This document shows, in pieces, positions 16,503 through 26,712 of a stretch of DNA of 64,000 bases (within the stretch, counting starts at the first letter, position 1; each line of letters begins with the position of its first letter). Source of the stretch: Pseudomonadota bacterium (GTDB lineage: Bacteria > Pseudomonadota > Alphaproteobacteria > Rhizobiales > Beijerinckiaceae); assembly GCA_023450615.1 (NCBI GenBank), contig JAEXGT010000073.1, positions 10,217-74,216 of the forward strand, written 5' to 3'. The position numbers were made by a program, and so were the translations under genes. The notes beneath the pieces are model-generated. The model was not told the DNA's origin, searched no databases, and worked only from the letters and a program-made list of their open reading frames with translations.

Positions 16503-18751
16503 TGGCTTGCTCTGCGAGTTTCGTTGCGCTCCGCGGCGGCAGATGCCGCCTCTTCCGCTGCAACTTGCTTCGTCTTGGGGATCCACATGCGAACTTGGCC
16601 GCCCCGTCCTGCGGGATTGTCGGTAAGATCCATGCCTCCCCCGTGGTCTTCCAAAATCTTAGCAACGATTGGAAGGCCCAATCCCGTGCCGCCTTCGCGG
16701 GTTGTCATGTAAGGCTCCAGCAGGCGCTGGCGCCCCTCCACGGGGAACCCCTTTCCGTTGTCGGTCACAGCCAGGACCAGATAATCCGGGTGGGTATCGT
16801 CCAGAGTTACCGAGATTTGCGCTTGTCCGCGCTCATCCTCGGGGACGGCCTCAATCGCCTCGGTAGCGTTCTTCACGATGTTCGTCACAGCCTGAGAAAT
16901 CAGACGCCGGTCGAAGGGCGCGATCACCTGACCGTCCGGCATCTGATCGATGAACTCGATCTCGGGATGCGCGATCCGCATCATGAACGTCACCTGGCGG
17001 ATCGTTTCGGCGAGATCCTCCTGACCGATCTTGGGCTTCGGCATGCGGGCGAACGACGAGAACTCGTCGACCATGCGCTTGATATCATCCACTTGCCTCA
17101 CGATTGTGTCGGTACATTGATCGAACACCTCGCGATCCGTGGTGATGACCTTTCCGTACTTGCGTCGAATACGCTCGGCAGAAAGCTGAATGGGCGTGAG
17201 CGGATTCTTGATCTCGTGCGCGATCCTTCGCGCCACATCGGCCCAGGCGGAGGTACGCTGTGCCACGACGAGATCGGTAATGTCGTCCAGCGTGATCACC
17301 AGATCGCGTCTGTCGTTGCGCGCCTGCTCGCTCGTGACGCGAACGTTGATGGTCCGCTCCCGGCCCTTTCGGGAAATCTGGATCTGCTGCTGCATTAGGC
17401 GCTGGCGCCCCTGGGTCATTTCCATAACCAGTTGGGAGACTTCTGGCAGAACCTCGGTGATGGAACGGCCTATCAATTGCTCGCGCGGGGTCTGAAGCAG
17501 CGCCTCCGTGGACGGATTGACGATGGTGATCTGCCCACGGGCGTTGATGCCGATCACACCTGCGGAGACACCTGCCAGAACGGCTTCCGTGAAGCGGCGC
17601 CGACGGTCCATAAGCTCGCTTGCTGCCGTCAGGCCGTCGTGCTGTCGCCGCAGCTCGGACGTCATCTTGTTGAAGGTCTCGCCCAGATGCCCGAGGTCGC
17701 CCTCGCTCCGTTTGACCGGAACCTGCACATAGAAATTGCCGGTTGCGACCTGATCCGTCGCATGAATCAGCCGCCGGATGGGGGCAACGAGACGGTTGGC
17801 GAAGTTCAACCCGAACCAGATCGCAGAGAGGAGCACCGTCAACGCGATGATGGTGAACATGGACGCGAAGGCAAACTGAATGCCCGCTTTCTTCTGGTCG
17901 AAGGCCTCGTAATAGGCCACGCCAGCCTCGGCGATCGGCGGGAACTGAATAGCCCCTGGATCGACCTCGCGAGCGATATAGAGAAGTCGTCCGTTGTGGG
18001 CCTCGAGCTTGAGCACGGACACAACGATATTGCCGGTCCGCGGGAACAGGCACCACGGCTCCTGGCTGCTGGCGTCGCTGAGATCCGCCGCCTTCGGCTC
18101 CGGAATGCCCTCGAGCTTCTTCGACTCGATCTTCTCGACCACCGTGCCGTCCGGCTCCAGGATCATCGCTAGAGGAAAGCTCAGGGCGACGGAGCGGTAG
18201 TTCATATATTCGCGGAACAGCCTGCGGTCGGCATCGAACATGACCTTTGCGCGGTTCAGGTCGAGGGCCATCAGGTTCGTCTCGCGGGCTAGGATGCGGC
18301 ACTGCATCTCCCGATAGGCGCGGGCGATATCGACCGTGTTGTACATAAGGTTCCGGATCTGACCCGTGAACCAGGGATCGAGGCCACGCTCCAGGGTGAC
18401 CGTTGCCACGCCGGCCACGAGAACGGCGGGAAGAACGGCAACGAGGCTGAACAGCCCGACGATCCGCACATGAAGGCCAGCCGCCGCAGCCCCTGCCCTA
18501 TGCTCCCGGACGAGCTTCCTGGCCTGCCAGGCGACGACGCCGAGCAAGAGCGTGATGAGCAGGCCATTGGTGACGAACATCGCGATAACGACGTTGTTCG
18601 TCGGCAGGATCGGAGTCGCGCCGGAAAGCACTAGGAAGGTCACGAGCGCAGACCCAAGGGCGGCCAGCACAGCACCATAGCCCAGCCAGCCGAGGCTTCC
18701 TTGAGCCGGCTCGGCCGCTTGGCGTTGTTCTTGGATGGTCTGGTCGGACAA
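16499..18751 (-). CDS. ntrY: Sensor histidine kinase NtrY
   Basis: This is a membrane kinase of 750 residues. Three hydrophobic segments lie at about 25-45, 54-76 and 96-118, then an extracytoplasmic region and a fourth segment near 290-315. HAMP (RLVAPIRRLIHATDQVATGN) and a PAS domain follow. The phosphoacceptor His is in RIAHEIKNPLTP, and the ATPase has NIVKNATEAIEA, DNGKGFP and GGTGLGLPIVAKI. It is directly coupled to ntrX (ATGA overlap) and lies 100 bases after ntrC. Confidence 0.96.
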   Translation of the reverse strand: MSDQTIQEQRQAAEPAQGSLGWLGYGAVLAALGSALVTFLVLSGATPILPTNNVVIAMFVTNGLLITLLLGVVAWQARKLVREHRAGAAAAGLHVRIVGLFSLVAVLPAVLVAGVATVTLERGLDPWFTGQIRNLMYNTVDIARAYREMQCRILARETNLMALDLNRAKVMFDADRRLFREYMNYRSVALSFPLAMILEPDGTVVEKIESKKLEGIPEPKAADLSDASSQEPWCLFPRTGNIVVSVLKLEAHNGRLLYIAREVDPGAIQFPPIAEAGVAYYEAFDQKKAGIQFAFASMFTIIALTVLLSAIWFGLNFANRLVAPIRRLIHATDQVATGNFYVQVPVKRSEGDLGHLGETFNKMTSELRRQHDGLTAASELMDRRRRFTEAVLAGVSAGVIGINARGQITIVNPSTEALLQTPREQLIGRSITEVLPEVSQLVMEMTQGRQRLMQQQIQISRKGRERTINVRVTSEQARNDRRDLVITLDDITDLVVAQRTSAWADVARRIAHEIKNPLTPIQLSAERIRRKYGKVITTDREVFDQCTDTIVRQVDDIKRMVDEFSSFARMPKPKIGQEDLAETIRQVTFMMRIAHPEIEFIDQMPDGQVIAPFDRRLISQAVTNIVKNATEAIEAVPEDERGQAQISVTLDDTHPDYLVLAVTDNGKGFPVEGRQRLLEPYMTTREGGTGLGLPIVAKILEDHGGGMDLTDNPAGRGGQVRMWIPKTKQVAAEEAASAAAERNETRRASQ

Positions 18752-18851
18752 GACGAGAAGCCCCGCAATAAAGAGGGCGCCTTCGGTGCGGCACCCCTTG
18801 GTAGGTGATGCACCAACACAACACTGTGGTCAAATTATTACAGTTTTGGGA

Positions 18852-20315
<1,464 letters not shown>

Positions 20316-20326
20316 GTATTGTGGCC

Positions 20327-21427
20327 TCACATATCGGCATCGCCGCCGGAGACGGCGCGATGCATGGGCAGGAGAATTCGAAATGTCGTACGCCTCGGCG
20401 CCGGATCGCATTCGATGATGCCGCCATGGTCGCCGACGATCTTCGCGACCAGGGCAAGACCGAGACCGCTCCCCTGAACCTTGGTAGTTACGAAGGGGTC
20501 GAAAAGATCGCTCATGAGTTCCGAAGGAATTCCGGAGCCATTGTCGCTGACGCTCAACTCGATGGGCAGGCTCACGCGCTCCTGGGCTCCTGGTACCTGA
20601 AGCCTGACGCCTGTTCGGAACGCGGTCGATAGGGTGATCTCTCCATCCGTGGCATCCATGCCAATCGCTTCGGCGGCGTTTTTCACGAGATTCAGGATCA
20701 CTTGGATGAGCTGATCCCGGTTGCCGAGAACCGGCGGCAGCGAAGGGTCGTAATTCTCGACGAAACGGATGTGGCGGGCAAAGCCGGATTGCGCCAGGCG
20801 CTTCACATGGTCGAGAACGCCGTGAATGTTGACGGGCCCTCGCTCGACCGGGCGTTCCTCACCGAAAAGCTCCATGCGCTCCACGAGCTTCACGATCCTG
20901 TCCGTCTCGTCGCAGATCAATCGGGTCAGGAGCCTGTCGTCCTCATTCGCCGATTGCTCGAGAAGCTGCGCGGCGCCGCGAATGCCGGAGAGCGGATTCT
21001 TGATTTCGTGCGCGAGCAATGCGCCGAGGGCCGTGATGGATCTGGCGGCACCACGATGGGTGAGCTGCCGGTTCATCTTGTCCGCGATGGTGCGCTCCTG
21101 CAGCATCACGACGACCGTATCGCTATCGTCCCCCAAAGGGGTCGCAAAGACATCGACAATGCGTTCCGCGCCAAGGCGGGGGCTGCCGATATCGACCCGG
21201 TGCTCGCTGACGCTCGCTCCCCGTTGCCGCACATCCTCGACCAGGGCCATGACGGGAGAGCCGAAGGGCAGAAAGTCCGTGAGCTTCTGACGCTGCATCA
21301 TGCGCAGGCTTACTTCGAAGAATGCCTCGGCGGCGGTATTGGCATGAACGATGTTATGCCCCTCGCCAATGCTCAAAACGGGCAGAGGCAGTGCGTTCAT
21401 GATGAGATCGTTGATGGTCGCCGTCAT
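20327..21427 (-). CDS. ntrB: Nitrogen sensor histidine kinase NtrB
   Basis: NtrB phosphorylates or dephosphorylates NtrC in response to PII proteins. The 366-residue soluble protein has an N-terminal PAS domain (LSIGEGHNIVHANTAAEAFF), the phosphoacceptor His in LLAHEIKNPLSGIRG, N-box LVKNAAEAIG, and DNGSGIPSE plus GSGLGLALVAKI of the ATPase. The start overlaps the dusB stop by four bases, so dusB-ntrB-ntrC form one transcription unit, as in other Rhizobiales. Confidence 0.96.
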   Translation of the reverse strand: MTATINDLIMNALPLPVLSIGEGHNIVHANTAAEAFFEVSLRMMQRQKLTDFLPFGSPVMALVEDVRQRGASVSEHRVDIGSPRLGAERIVDVFATPLGDDSDTVVVMLQERTIADKMNRQLTHRGAARSITALGALLAHEIKNPLSGIRGAAQLLEQSANEDDRLLTRLICDETDRIVKLVERMELFGEERPVERGPVNIHGVLDHVKRLAQSGFARHIRFVENYDPSLPPVLGNRDQLIQVILNLVKNAAEAIGMDATDGEITLSTAFRTGVRLQVPGAQERVSLPIELSVSDNGSGIPSELMSDLFDPFVTTKVQGSGLGLALVAKIVGDHGGIIECDPAPRRTTFRILLPMHRAVSGGDADM

Positions 21428-22440
21428 GCCGCGTCCCGCGTTCGAACCAAGTAAAGGGAGCGCAGCAGCGACATGACAACGGTTGGATCGTCCGATGTCA
21501 CCAAACCGGTCCGAATGTCCTGTGCGACGTGGAAGCCTGCTTCGATAGCCGCATCGGCATAGGCCGCGAGATGCTTGCGCGCATGCCGGACGCCGACCTT
21601 AGTGCCATAAAGCGAGAGCAGGCCCTCATAATGCTCCAGAGCGAGGTCGGTTTTCTCTTCCGGGCTTGGATCGGCGATCACTCGCCCTTGAAGAGCCGCG
21701 CCGATCTGGCCGACGATCCAGGGTCGGCCTACAGCCGAACGGCCGATCATCACGGCCTTCGCTTTCGAGAGCGCAAGGCACTTCCGTGCATCATCGAGCG
21801 TGCCGATGTCGCCATTGGCGATCACCGGAATGCGGACGGCTTCCACGACAGGGGCGATGGCTTTCCAATCAGCCTGCCCCTTATAGAACTGCTGGCGTGT
21901 GCGGCCATGCACCGTCACTGCCCTGACGCCGAGATTCTCGGCTCGCCGGGCGAGCTCCGGGGCATTGATGGAATCATGATCCCATCCGAGCCGCATTTTC
22001 ACCGTGACCGGAACGGAGACTGCCTGGATGGTCGCTTCGATCAGGCGACATGCGTGATCGAGGTCACGCATCAAAGCAGAGCCGGAATAGCCACCGATCA
22101 CCCGTTTGGCGGGGCAGCCCATATTGATGTCGATGACCCGTGCCCCCGCAGCCTCGGCGACCTTGGCCCCCTCCGCCATCCAGCGCGGTTCGCACCCGGC
22201 GAGCTGAACCACATGCGGCTCAATCCCCGCCCCCTCCGCCCGAAGTTGAGCCTCCTCCGACCCTTGAACAAGTTCGTCGGAGGCCACCATCTCAGAAACA
22301 ACGAGCCCTGCCCCCAAGCGCTTGGCGATGCGCCTGAGAACCACATCCGTGACGCCGGACAAAGGCGCAAGCACAGCCGGGACGCCAATCGCGATTGGGC
22401 CCACCTGAATGCCTTCGCCCATTTTTTGTTCAAATCCCAT
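21424..22440 (-). CDS. dusB: tRNA-dihydrouridine synthase (DusB/NifR3)
   Basis: This FMN enzyme reduces uridine to dihydrouridine in the tRNA D-loop. The barrel carries APLSGVTD, the substrate-lid Cys in NMGCPAKRVIGGYSGSAL, KMRLGWD, VTVHGRTRQQFYKG, and the FMN-phosphate site NGDIG..DA and GRSAVGRPW. The 338 residues match the family. In Rhizobiales this gene was named nifR3 and heads the ntrBC operon, which fits here. A second possible start is 22422. Confidence 0.95.
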   Translation of the reverse strand: MGFEQKMGEGIQVGPIAIGVPAVLAPLSGVTDVVLRRIAKRLGAGLVVSEMVASDELVQGSEEAQLRAEGAGIEPHVVQLAGCEPRWMAEGAKVAEAAGARVIDINMGCPAKRVIGGYSGSALMRDLDHACRLIEATIQAVSVPVTVKMRLGWDHDSINAPELARRAENLGVRAVTVHGRTRQQFYKGQADWKAIAPVVEAVRIPVIANGDIGTLDDARKCLALSKAKAVMIGRSAVGRPWIVGQIGAALQGRVIADPSPEEKTDLALEHYEGLLSLYGTKVGVRHARKHLAAYADAAIEAGFHVAQDIRTGLVTSDDPTVVMSLLRSLYLVRTRDAA

Positions 22441-22549
22441 TGTGCCTATTTACTAGACAATCCCTTGCAGAGCGCAAGCCCTAAGCGCTGCGATTTGCGT
22501 TCTTTCGAAGTCATGCTTAGGAGAATTCCTATCCTGGAGAGCCTACTTG

Positions 22550-23752
22550 ATGTCAGTCGCCGCCCTCATCGTTGCAGCAGGACGTGGATCCAGAGCCGGC
22601 GACGGCATCCCGAAACAATACCGCTTCCTGGGCGGAAGGCCGGTGCTGACGCGAACCCTGGAGGCATTCCTCCATCATCCGAGAGTTGAGCGAACACTCG
22701 TCGTGATCCATCCGGATGACCTAGAGCTCTATCGAGAGAGCACGACCGCCCTGCTCGGGACAGCGAGCGACTGCCTCCTGCCGGTGGCCTATGGGGGAGA
22801 AACACGGCAGGATTCAGTACGTCATGGACTGGAAGCTCTCGCTGACAATTCCCCCCGGCATGTTCTCATTCACGACGCGGCTCGCCCATTCGTGAATGGC
22901 GCCCTCATAGACCGGGCGATCAAGGCTGTCGAGGAATGGGGTGGCGCCGTTCCTGGTATCCCTGTCACGGATACGATCAAGGTGATCGGCTCGCGGAACG
23001 AGGTGGTGTCGACGCCGGAACGCGCCAGCCTGCGAGCGGCGCAAACGCCCCAGGTTTTTGATTTCGCACCTTTGCTTGCCGCCCATCGAAAAGCCGCCGG
23101 CGATAGGCTTACAAGCTTTACGGACGATGGCGCTCTGGCGGAATGGGCTGGGCTTCCGGTCCATGTGTTCCAAGGGGACGCAGACAATGTCAAGCTCACC
23201 CATTCTTCCGATTTTCCTGAAGCCGAGAGGCGTTTGAGAGGTTTGTCCATGGCTTACGTGACCCGGCTCGGGACCGGCTTCGACGTGCACGCTTTCGGCG
23301 AAGGCGATCATGTCTGGCTCGGCGGCATCAAGGTGCCGCATGATCGTGGCATTGTGGCCCATTCGGACGGCGACGTCATCCTCCATGCGCTGACGGATGC
23401 GCTGCTGGGCGCTCTCGCCGACGGCGATATCGGCACGCATTTTCCCCCGAGCGATCCTCAGTGGAAAGGCGCGTCTTCCGACCGTTTCCTGGCTCATGCC
23501 GTGGAACTCGTGCGAGGCCGCGGCGGCCTGATCGATCATCTCGATGCAACTCTTCTTTGCGAGAAGCCGCGCCTAGGTCCTCACCGTGAGGCAATGCGCC
23601 AACGGATCGCGGAGATCAGTGGCCTTCGGATCGATCAGGTTTCCCTGAAGGCCACGACGACGGAAAAACTCGGCTTCACAGGTCGCAGTGAGGGCATTGC
23701 CGCACAAGCTGCGGCGACAATTCGGTTACCGGAGGCGCCTCATGAATCCTGA
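22550..23752 (+). CDS. ispDF: Bifunctional IspD/IspF (MEP pathway)
   Basis: This fused enzyme catalyses two steps of isoprenoid precursor synthesis, CTP-dependent cytidylylation of methylerythritol phosphate and formation of the cyclodiphosphate. The N-terminal IspD part (1-225) has LIVAAGRGSRAGDGIPKQY and HDAARPFV. The IspF part (from about 240) has RLGTGFDVHAFG, with Asp and His zinc ligands, LGGIKVPHDRG, HSDGDVILHAL and KATTTEKLGFTGR. GGAGA at 22536-22540 supports ATG 22550. The fusion is typical of alphaproteobacteria. Confidence 0.96.
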   Translation: MSVAALIVAAGRGSRAGDGIPKQYRFLGGRPVLTRTLEAFLHHPRVERTLVVIHPDDLELYRESTTALLGTASDCLLPVAYGGETRQDSVRHGLEALADNSPRHVLIHDAARPFVNGALIDRAIKAVEEWGGAVPGIPVTDTIKVIGSRNEVVSTPERASLRAAQTPQVFDFAPLLAAHRKAAGDRLTSFTDDGALAEWAGLPVHVFQGDADNVKLTHSSDFPEAERRLRGLSMAYVTRLGTGFDVHAFGEGDHVWLGGIKVPHDRGIVAHSDGDVILHALTDALLGALADGDIGTHFPPSDPQWKGASSDRFLAHAVELVRGRGGLIDHLDATLLCEKPRLGPHREAMRQRIAEISGLRIDQVSLKATTTEKLGFTGRSEGIAAQAAATIRLPEAPHES

Positions 23753-24236
23753 ATTGAAGGAACGGGCGGCGGCTCTGCTCAAGGCCTACGAGCGGAAGGG
23801 ATGGAAGATCGCGACTGCTGAATCCTGCACCGGCGGTCTCGTGGCAGCCTTGCTCACCGAGATTGCAGGATCCTCCGCTGTCGTGGAGCGGGGCTTCGTG
23901 ACCTATTCCAACGAGGCGAAGACGGAGCAGATCGGCGTTCCGGCCGATCTCATCGCGGCTCATGGCGCTGTGAGCGAGCCTGTCGCCCGCGCCATGGCGG
24001 AAGGGGCGCTTGCCCATTCCCGCGCCGATGTGGCGGTCGGCATTACCGGGATCGCGGGACCGGGCGGAGGCTCGGCGGCAAAACCTGTCGGGCTCGTGCA
24101 TTTTGGCCTGGCGCGAAAGGGGCATCCGACGATTCATATGGAGCGCCGCTACGGAGATCTTGGACGCGAGACGGTCCGGCGCAGTGCGGTTGCGGATGCA
24201 TTGGGACTTTTCGAGAAGGCTCTTCAGCAGGGATGA
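23742..24236 (+). CDS. CinA-family protein, nicotinamide-nucleotide amidohydrolase type
   Basis: The protein corresponds to the stand-alone C-terminal CinA domain (PncC), which deamidates NMN. The hallmark ATAESCTGGLVAALLTEIAGSS is at residues 27-48, followed by GITGIAGPGGGS and KPVGLVHFG. It has 164 residues. The start at 23742 overlaps the ispDF stop by 11 bases, so expression is probably coupled. The N-terminal MoCF-like half of full-length CinA is absent, as usual for this class. Confidence 0.92.
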   Translation: MNPELKERAAALLKAYERKGWKIATAESCTGGLVAALLTEIAGSSAVVERGFVTYSNEAKTEQIGVPADLIAAHGAVSEPVARAMAEGALAHSRADVAVGITGIAGPGGGSAAKPVGLVHFGLARKGHPTIHMERRYGDLGRETVRRSAVADALGLFEKALQQG

Positions 24237-24574
24237 GACGCCCTTCCATCCTTGAGATCCTCGGGCAGCTCGTTCTGCTGACGATCTTCGTGGCGCTGGT
24301 CGCCGACCTTGTCTCCGCGCTGGATGCGTTGCCCTGCAGCCATCCTGATGCGGGCCATGATTGCTATCCGTGGGGAACGGAGGCCGCCGGAGGACGCTGG
24401 CACTATCGTTCGAAGGAAATCTATGCCGGCTCCGCACTCGTTCAGCTGATCGGCCTCCCGATCGCGGTGGTTGCGCCGTTCAAGACCTCGAACCCGAGGT
24501 CCGGATTGCTGGCGATGACCCTCATCGGACTTTCCGGATTTCTCCTCGTTCCAGCCATCGGCGTCTTCCTCTGA
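24233..24574 (+). CDS. Small membrane protein of unknown function
   Basis: The 113-residue protein has three or so hydrophobic segments: residues 8-32, about 68-84 and 92-112. The loop between the first two carries two Cys (PCSHPDAGHDCYPWGTE), which could form a periplasmic disulfide. I do not recognise the family. It is translationally coupled to the CinA-like gene (ATGA overlap at 24233-24236) and converges with ratA. It has no signal peptide cleavage site that I can see. Confidence 0.7.
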   Translation: MRRPSILEILGQLVLLTIFVALVADLVSALDALPCSHPDAGHDCYPWGTEAAGGRWHYRSKEIYAGSALVQLIGLPIAVVAPFKTSNPRSGLLAMTLIGLSGFLLVPAIGVFL

Positions 24575-24578
24575 TCGG

Positions 24579-25049
24579 TTAGCCTGCCGCAATCGCTCCT
24601 CGTGACCCGAAGACGGCATTCGCGCGCTCCTCGAAGGCTTCCGTGAACTTGCGGAAGGCCTTGTCGAAGACGGTGCCCATGAGCAGGCCGAGGGCGAAGC
24701 TCTTGAATTCGTAGTTGATGTAAAATTCGACCTCGCAGCCACCCGGCGCATCGCGGAAGGTCCAGCGGTTCTCGAGATACTTGAACGGCCCGTCCACGTA
24801 TTCGACGCCGATCCGCAGGCGCGGCTCATCGAGGGTTACGCGGGTGGTGAAGCTCTCGTTGATGGCCTTGTAGCCCACGCGCATGGTTGCGACGAGCGTC
24901 TCCACGCCCTCCCCGCTCTGCACGCGGCGGATGATGCGCAGCTCCTCGCAGAGCGGCAGGAACTCCGGATAGCGCTCCACATCCGCGACGAGAGCGAACA
25001 TCTGGGCCGGCTTGTGCTTGACGGTTCTCGTCATGCGAAAGGTCGGCAT
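24579..25049 (-). CDS. ratA: RatA/COQ10-type SRPBCC-fold protein
   Basis: The START/SRPBCC fold is indicated by TRTVKHKPAQMFALVADVERYPEFLPLCEELRI at the N-terminus and a C-terminal amphipathic helix (FKSFALGLLMGTVFDKAF). The family includes eukaryotic COQ10, which binds ubiquinone, and E. coli RatA, reported to block ribosome subunit joining. In this lineage the gene commonly follows lipA, and here one small kinase gene stands between them. The ubiquinone-chaperone role seems likelier to me than a toxin role. Confidence 0.88.
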   Translation of the reverse strand: MPTFRMTRTVKHKPAQMFALVADVERYPEFLPLCEELRIIRRVQSGEGVETLVATMRVGYKAINESFTTRVTLDEPRLRIGVEYVDGPFKYLENRWTFRDAPGGCEVEFYINYEFKSFALGLLMGTVFDKAFRKFTEAFEERANAVFGSRGAIAAG

Positions 25050-25574
25050 TCAGGCGGCCTCCTTGGTCGTTGTGAGAGCGGATTCGATACCTGCCATTTC
25101 GGAACGCGAGCGCAGCACGAAGGTTCGCTGATCGGGGCGCAGACGCTCCAGCATCCGCGCCGTCTTGGGCCTCATCTTGTCGGGATAGGACCAGATCCAG
25201 CGCATGAAGGACCAATCGAACTTCTCCGGTCCGGCAACCCCGAGATCCGGGCGCGTGCGGCCGTAATTCTTCGCCACGCGCCAGAGCACGGACGATGCAC
25301 AGCGCCAGCGCGGCAGGTCGAGCCACACGATATCGGTGGCGCGGGGCACGCGGATATCGAAGGTCGAGGCGTAGTTTCCGTCCATCACCCATTCCGGCCG
25401 CGCGGCGAGAGCCGTGACACGCTCGCGCCATTCATCGCGCTGCGGCGTGGTCCAGCCGGGACCGAAATATTCCCGGTCGAGATGGATCAGCGGCAGGTTG
25501 AGCCGTTCGCTGAGACGCCGCGCCAGGGTGCTCTTGCCCGCACCTGGGCATCCGATGACGAGAATGCGCTGCAT
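25050..25574 (-). CDS. P-loop kinase, adenylate kinase/FlaR-like
   Basis: The 174-residue protein starts with MQRILVIGCPGAGKSTLARRL, a Walker A motif at residues 8-16. Next come HLDREYFGPGW and a WVMDGNYASTFDIRVPRATDIVWLDLPR segment typical of the so-called DNA topology modulation FlaR-like proteins. The lid region is Arg-rich. Its phosphoryl acceptor is unknown. Its stop codon directly abuts the ratA start, and lipA lies 16 bases upstream, so lipA-kinase-ratA looks like one operon. Confidence 0.82.
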   Translation of the reverse strand: MQRILVIGCPGAGKSTLARRLSERLNLPLIHLDREYFGPGWTTPQRDEWRERVTALAARPEWVMDGNYASTFDIRVPRATDIVWLDLPRWRCASSVLWRVAKNYGRTRPDLGVAGPEKFDWSFMRWIWSYPDKMRPKTARMLERLRPDQRTFVLRSRSEMAGIESALTTTKEAA

Positions 25575-25590
25575 GCCCCATCCGCTAGCT

Positions 25591-26550
25591 TTAGCCGAGC
25601 TTGGCGAGGCGGGCCGCCTTGAGCTTGGCGAAGTCCTCACCGGCGTGATGCGAGGAACGCGTCAGCGGGGTCGAGGAGACGAGGGAGAACCCTTTGGCAT
25701 AGGCCGTGGTTTCATAGGCTTTGAACTCGTCCGGCGTGACGAAGCGGATCACCGGGTGATGCTTCTTGGTCGGCTGGAGGTATTGGCCGATGGTCATGAA
25801 ATCCACATCCGCGGAACGCAGGTCGTCCATGAGCTGGAGAACCTCGTTCCGCTCCTCGCCGAGCCCGACCATGATGCCGGACTTGGTGAAGATGGTGGGG
25901 TCGATCTCCTTCACCTGCTGCAGCAGGCGGATGGAGTGGAAATAGCGCGCGCCGGGGCGGACCTTCAGGTATTTCGACGGCACGGTTTCGAGATTGTGGT
26001 TGAACACGTCCGGCCGGGCCGCGACGACAACCTCCAGCGCGCCGGGCTTGCGCAGGAAATCCGGCGTCAGAATCTCGATGGTGGTCTTGGGCGAACGGGC
26101 GCGGATGGCATGAATCACGTCCGCGAAATGCTGCGCGCCGCCATCGCTGAGATCGTCGCGGTCCACGGAGGTGATGACCACGTGCTCGAGGCCGAGCTTC
26201 TCGACCGCCTTGGCCACGCTTTCCGGCTCGTTCGGGTCGAGCGCCTGGGGCAGGCCCGTCTTCACGTTGCAGAAGGCGCAGGCGCGGGTGCAGGTGTCGC
26301 CCATGATCATGAAGGTGGCGTGCTTCTTCTCCCAGCACTCGCCGATATTGGGGCAGCCTGCCTCCTCGCAGACCGTCACGAGCTTGTTCTCGCGCACGAT
26401 GCGGTTGGTCTCGGCCCATTTGGGCGAGCCCGGAGCCTTCACGCGGATCCAGTCGGGTTTTCGCTGCTGAACAGGCTGATCCGGCCGATGCGCCTTCTCC
26501 GGGTGGCGGGGGCGGTTATCCTTGTTCAGAAGGTCGAGAACGACAGCCAT
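25591..26550 (-). CDS. lipA: Lipoyl synthase
   Basis: This radical SAM enzyme inserts two sulfurs into octanoyl groups on E2 and H proteins. The auxiliary cluster cysteines are C61, C66 and C72 (CEEAGCPNIGEC), and the radical SAM CxxxCxxC is C87, C91 and C94 (CTRACAFC). The late serine-containing RSSHHAGE is also present. The 319 residues match the family. It serves the pyruvate dehydrogenase encoded at 36-42 kb, from which accessory DNA separates it. Confidence 0.97.
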   Translation of the reverse strand: MAVVLDLLNKDNRPRHPEKAHRPDQPVQQRKPDWIRVKAPGSPKWAETNRIVRENKLVTVCEEAGCPNIGECWEKKHATFMIMGDTCTRACAFCNVKTGLPQALDPNEPESVAKAVEKLGLEHVVITSVDRDDLSDGGAQHFADVIHAIRARSPKTTIEILTPDFLRKPGALEVVVAARPDVFNHNLETVPSKYLKVRPGARYFHSIRLLQQVKEIDPTIFTKSGIMVGLGEERNEVLQLMDDLRSADVDFMTIGQYLQPTKKHHPVIRFVTPDEFKAYETTAYAKGFSLVSSTPLTRSSHHAGEDFAKLKAARLAKLG

Positions 26551-26712
26551 GAATAAAACCCTAAATCGAAGGGGCCCCGCCCCTTCCGGTATCGGCCTGA
26601 TTTAAGGCCTTTGCCGCCCTTTCGCAAATGCTCAGATTCCAGGGCTGCCGCACGAAAGCGGCATACCTTGGAGAAGGCCCTGCCATGGTCGCTGCATAGG
26701 GTTGGGTTTCCC

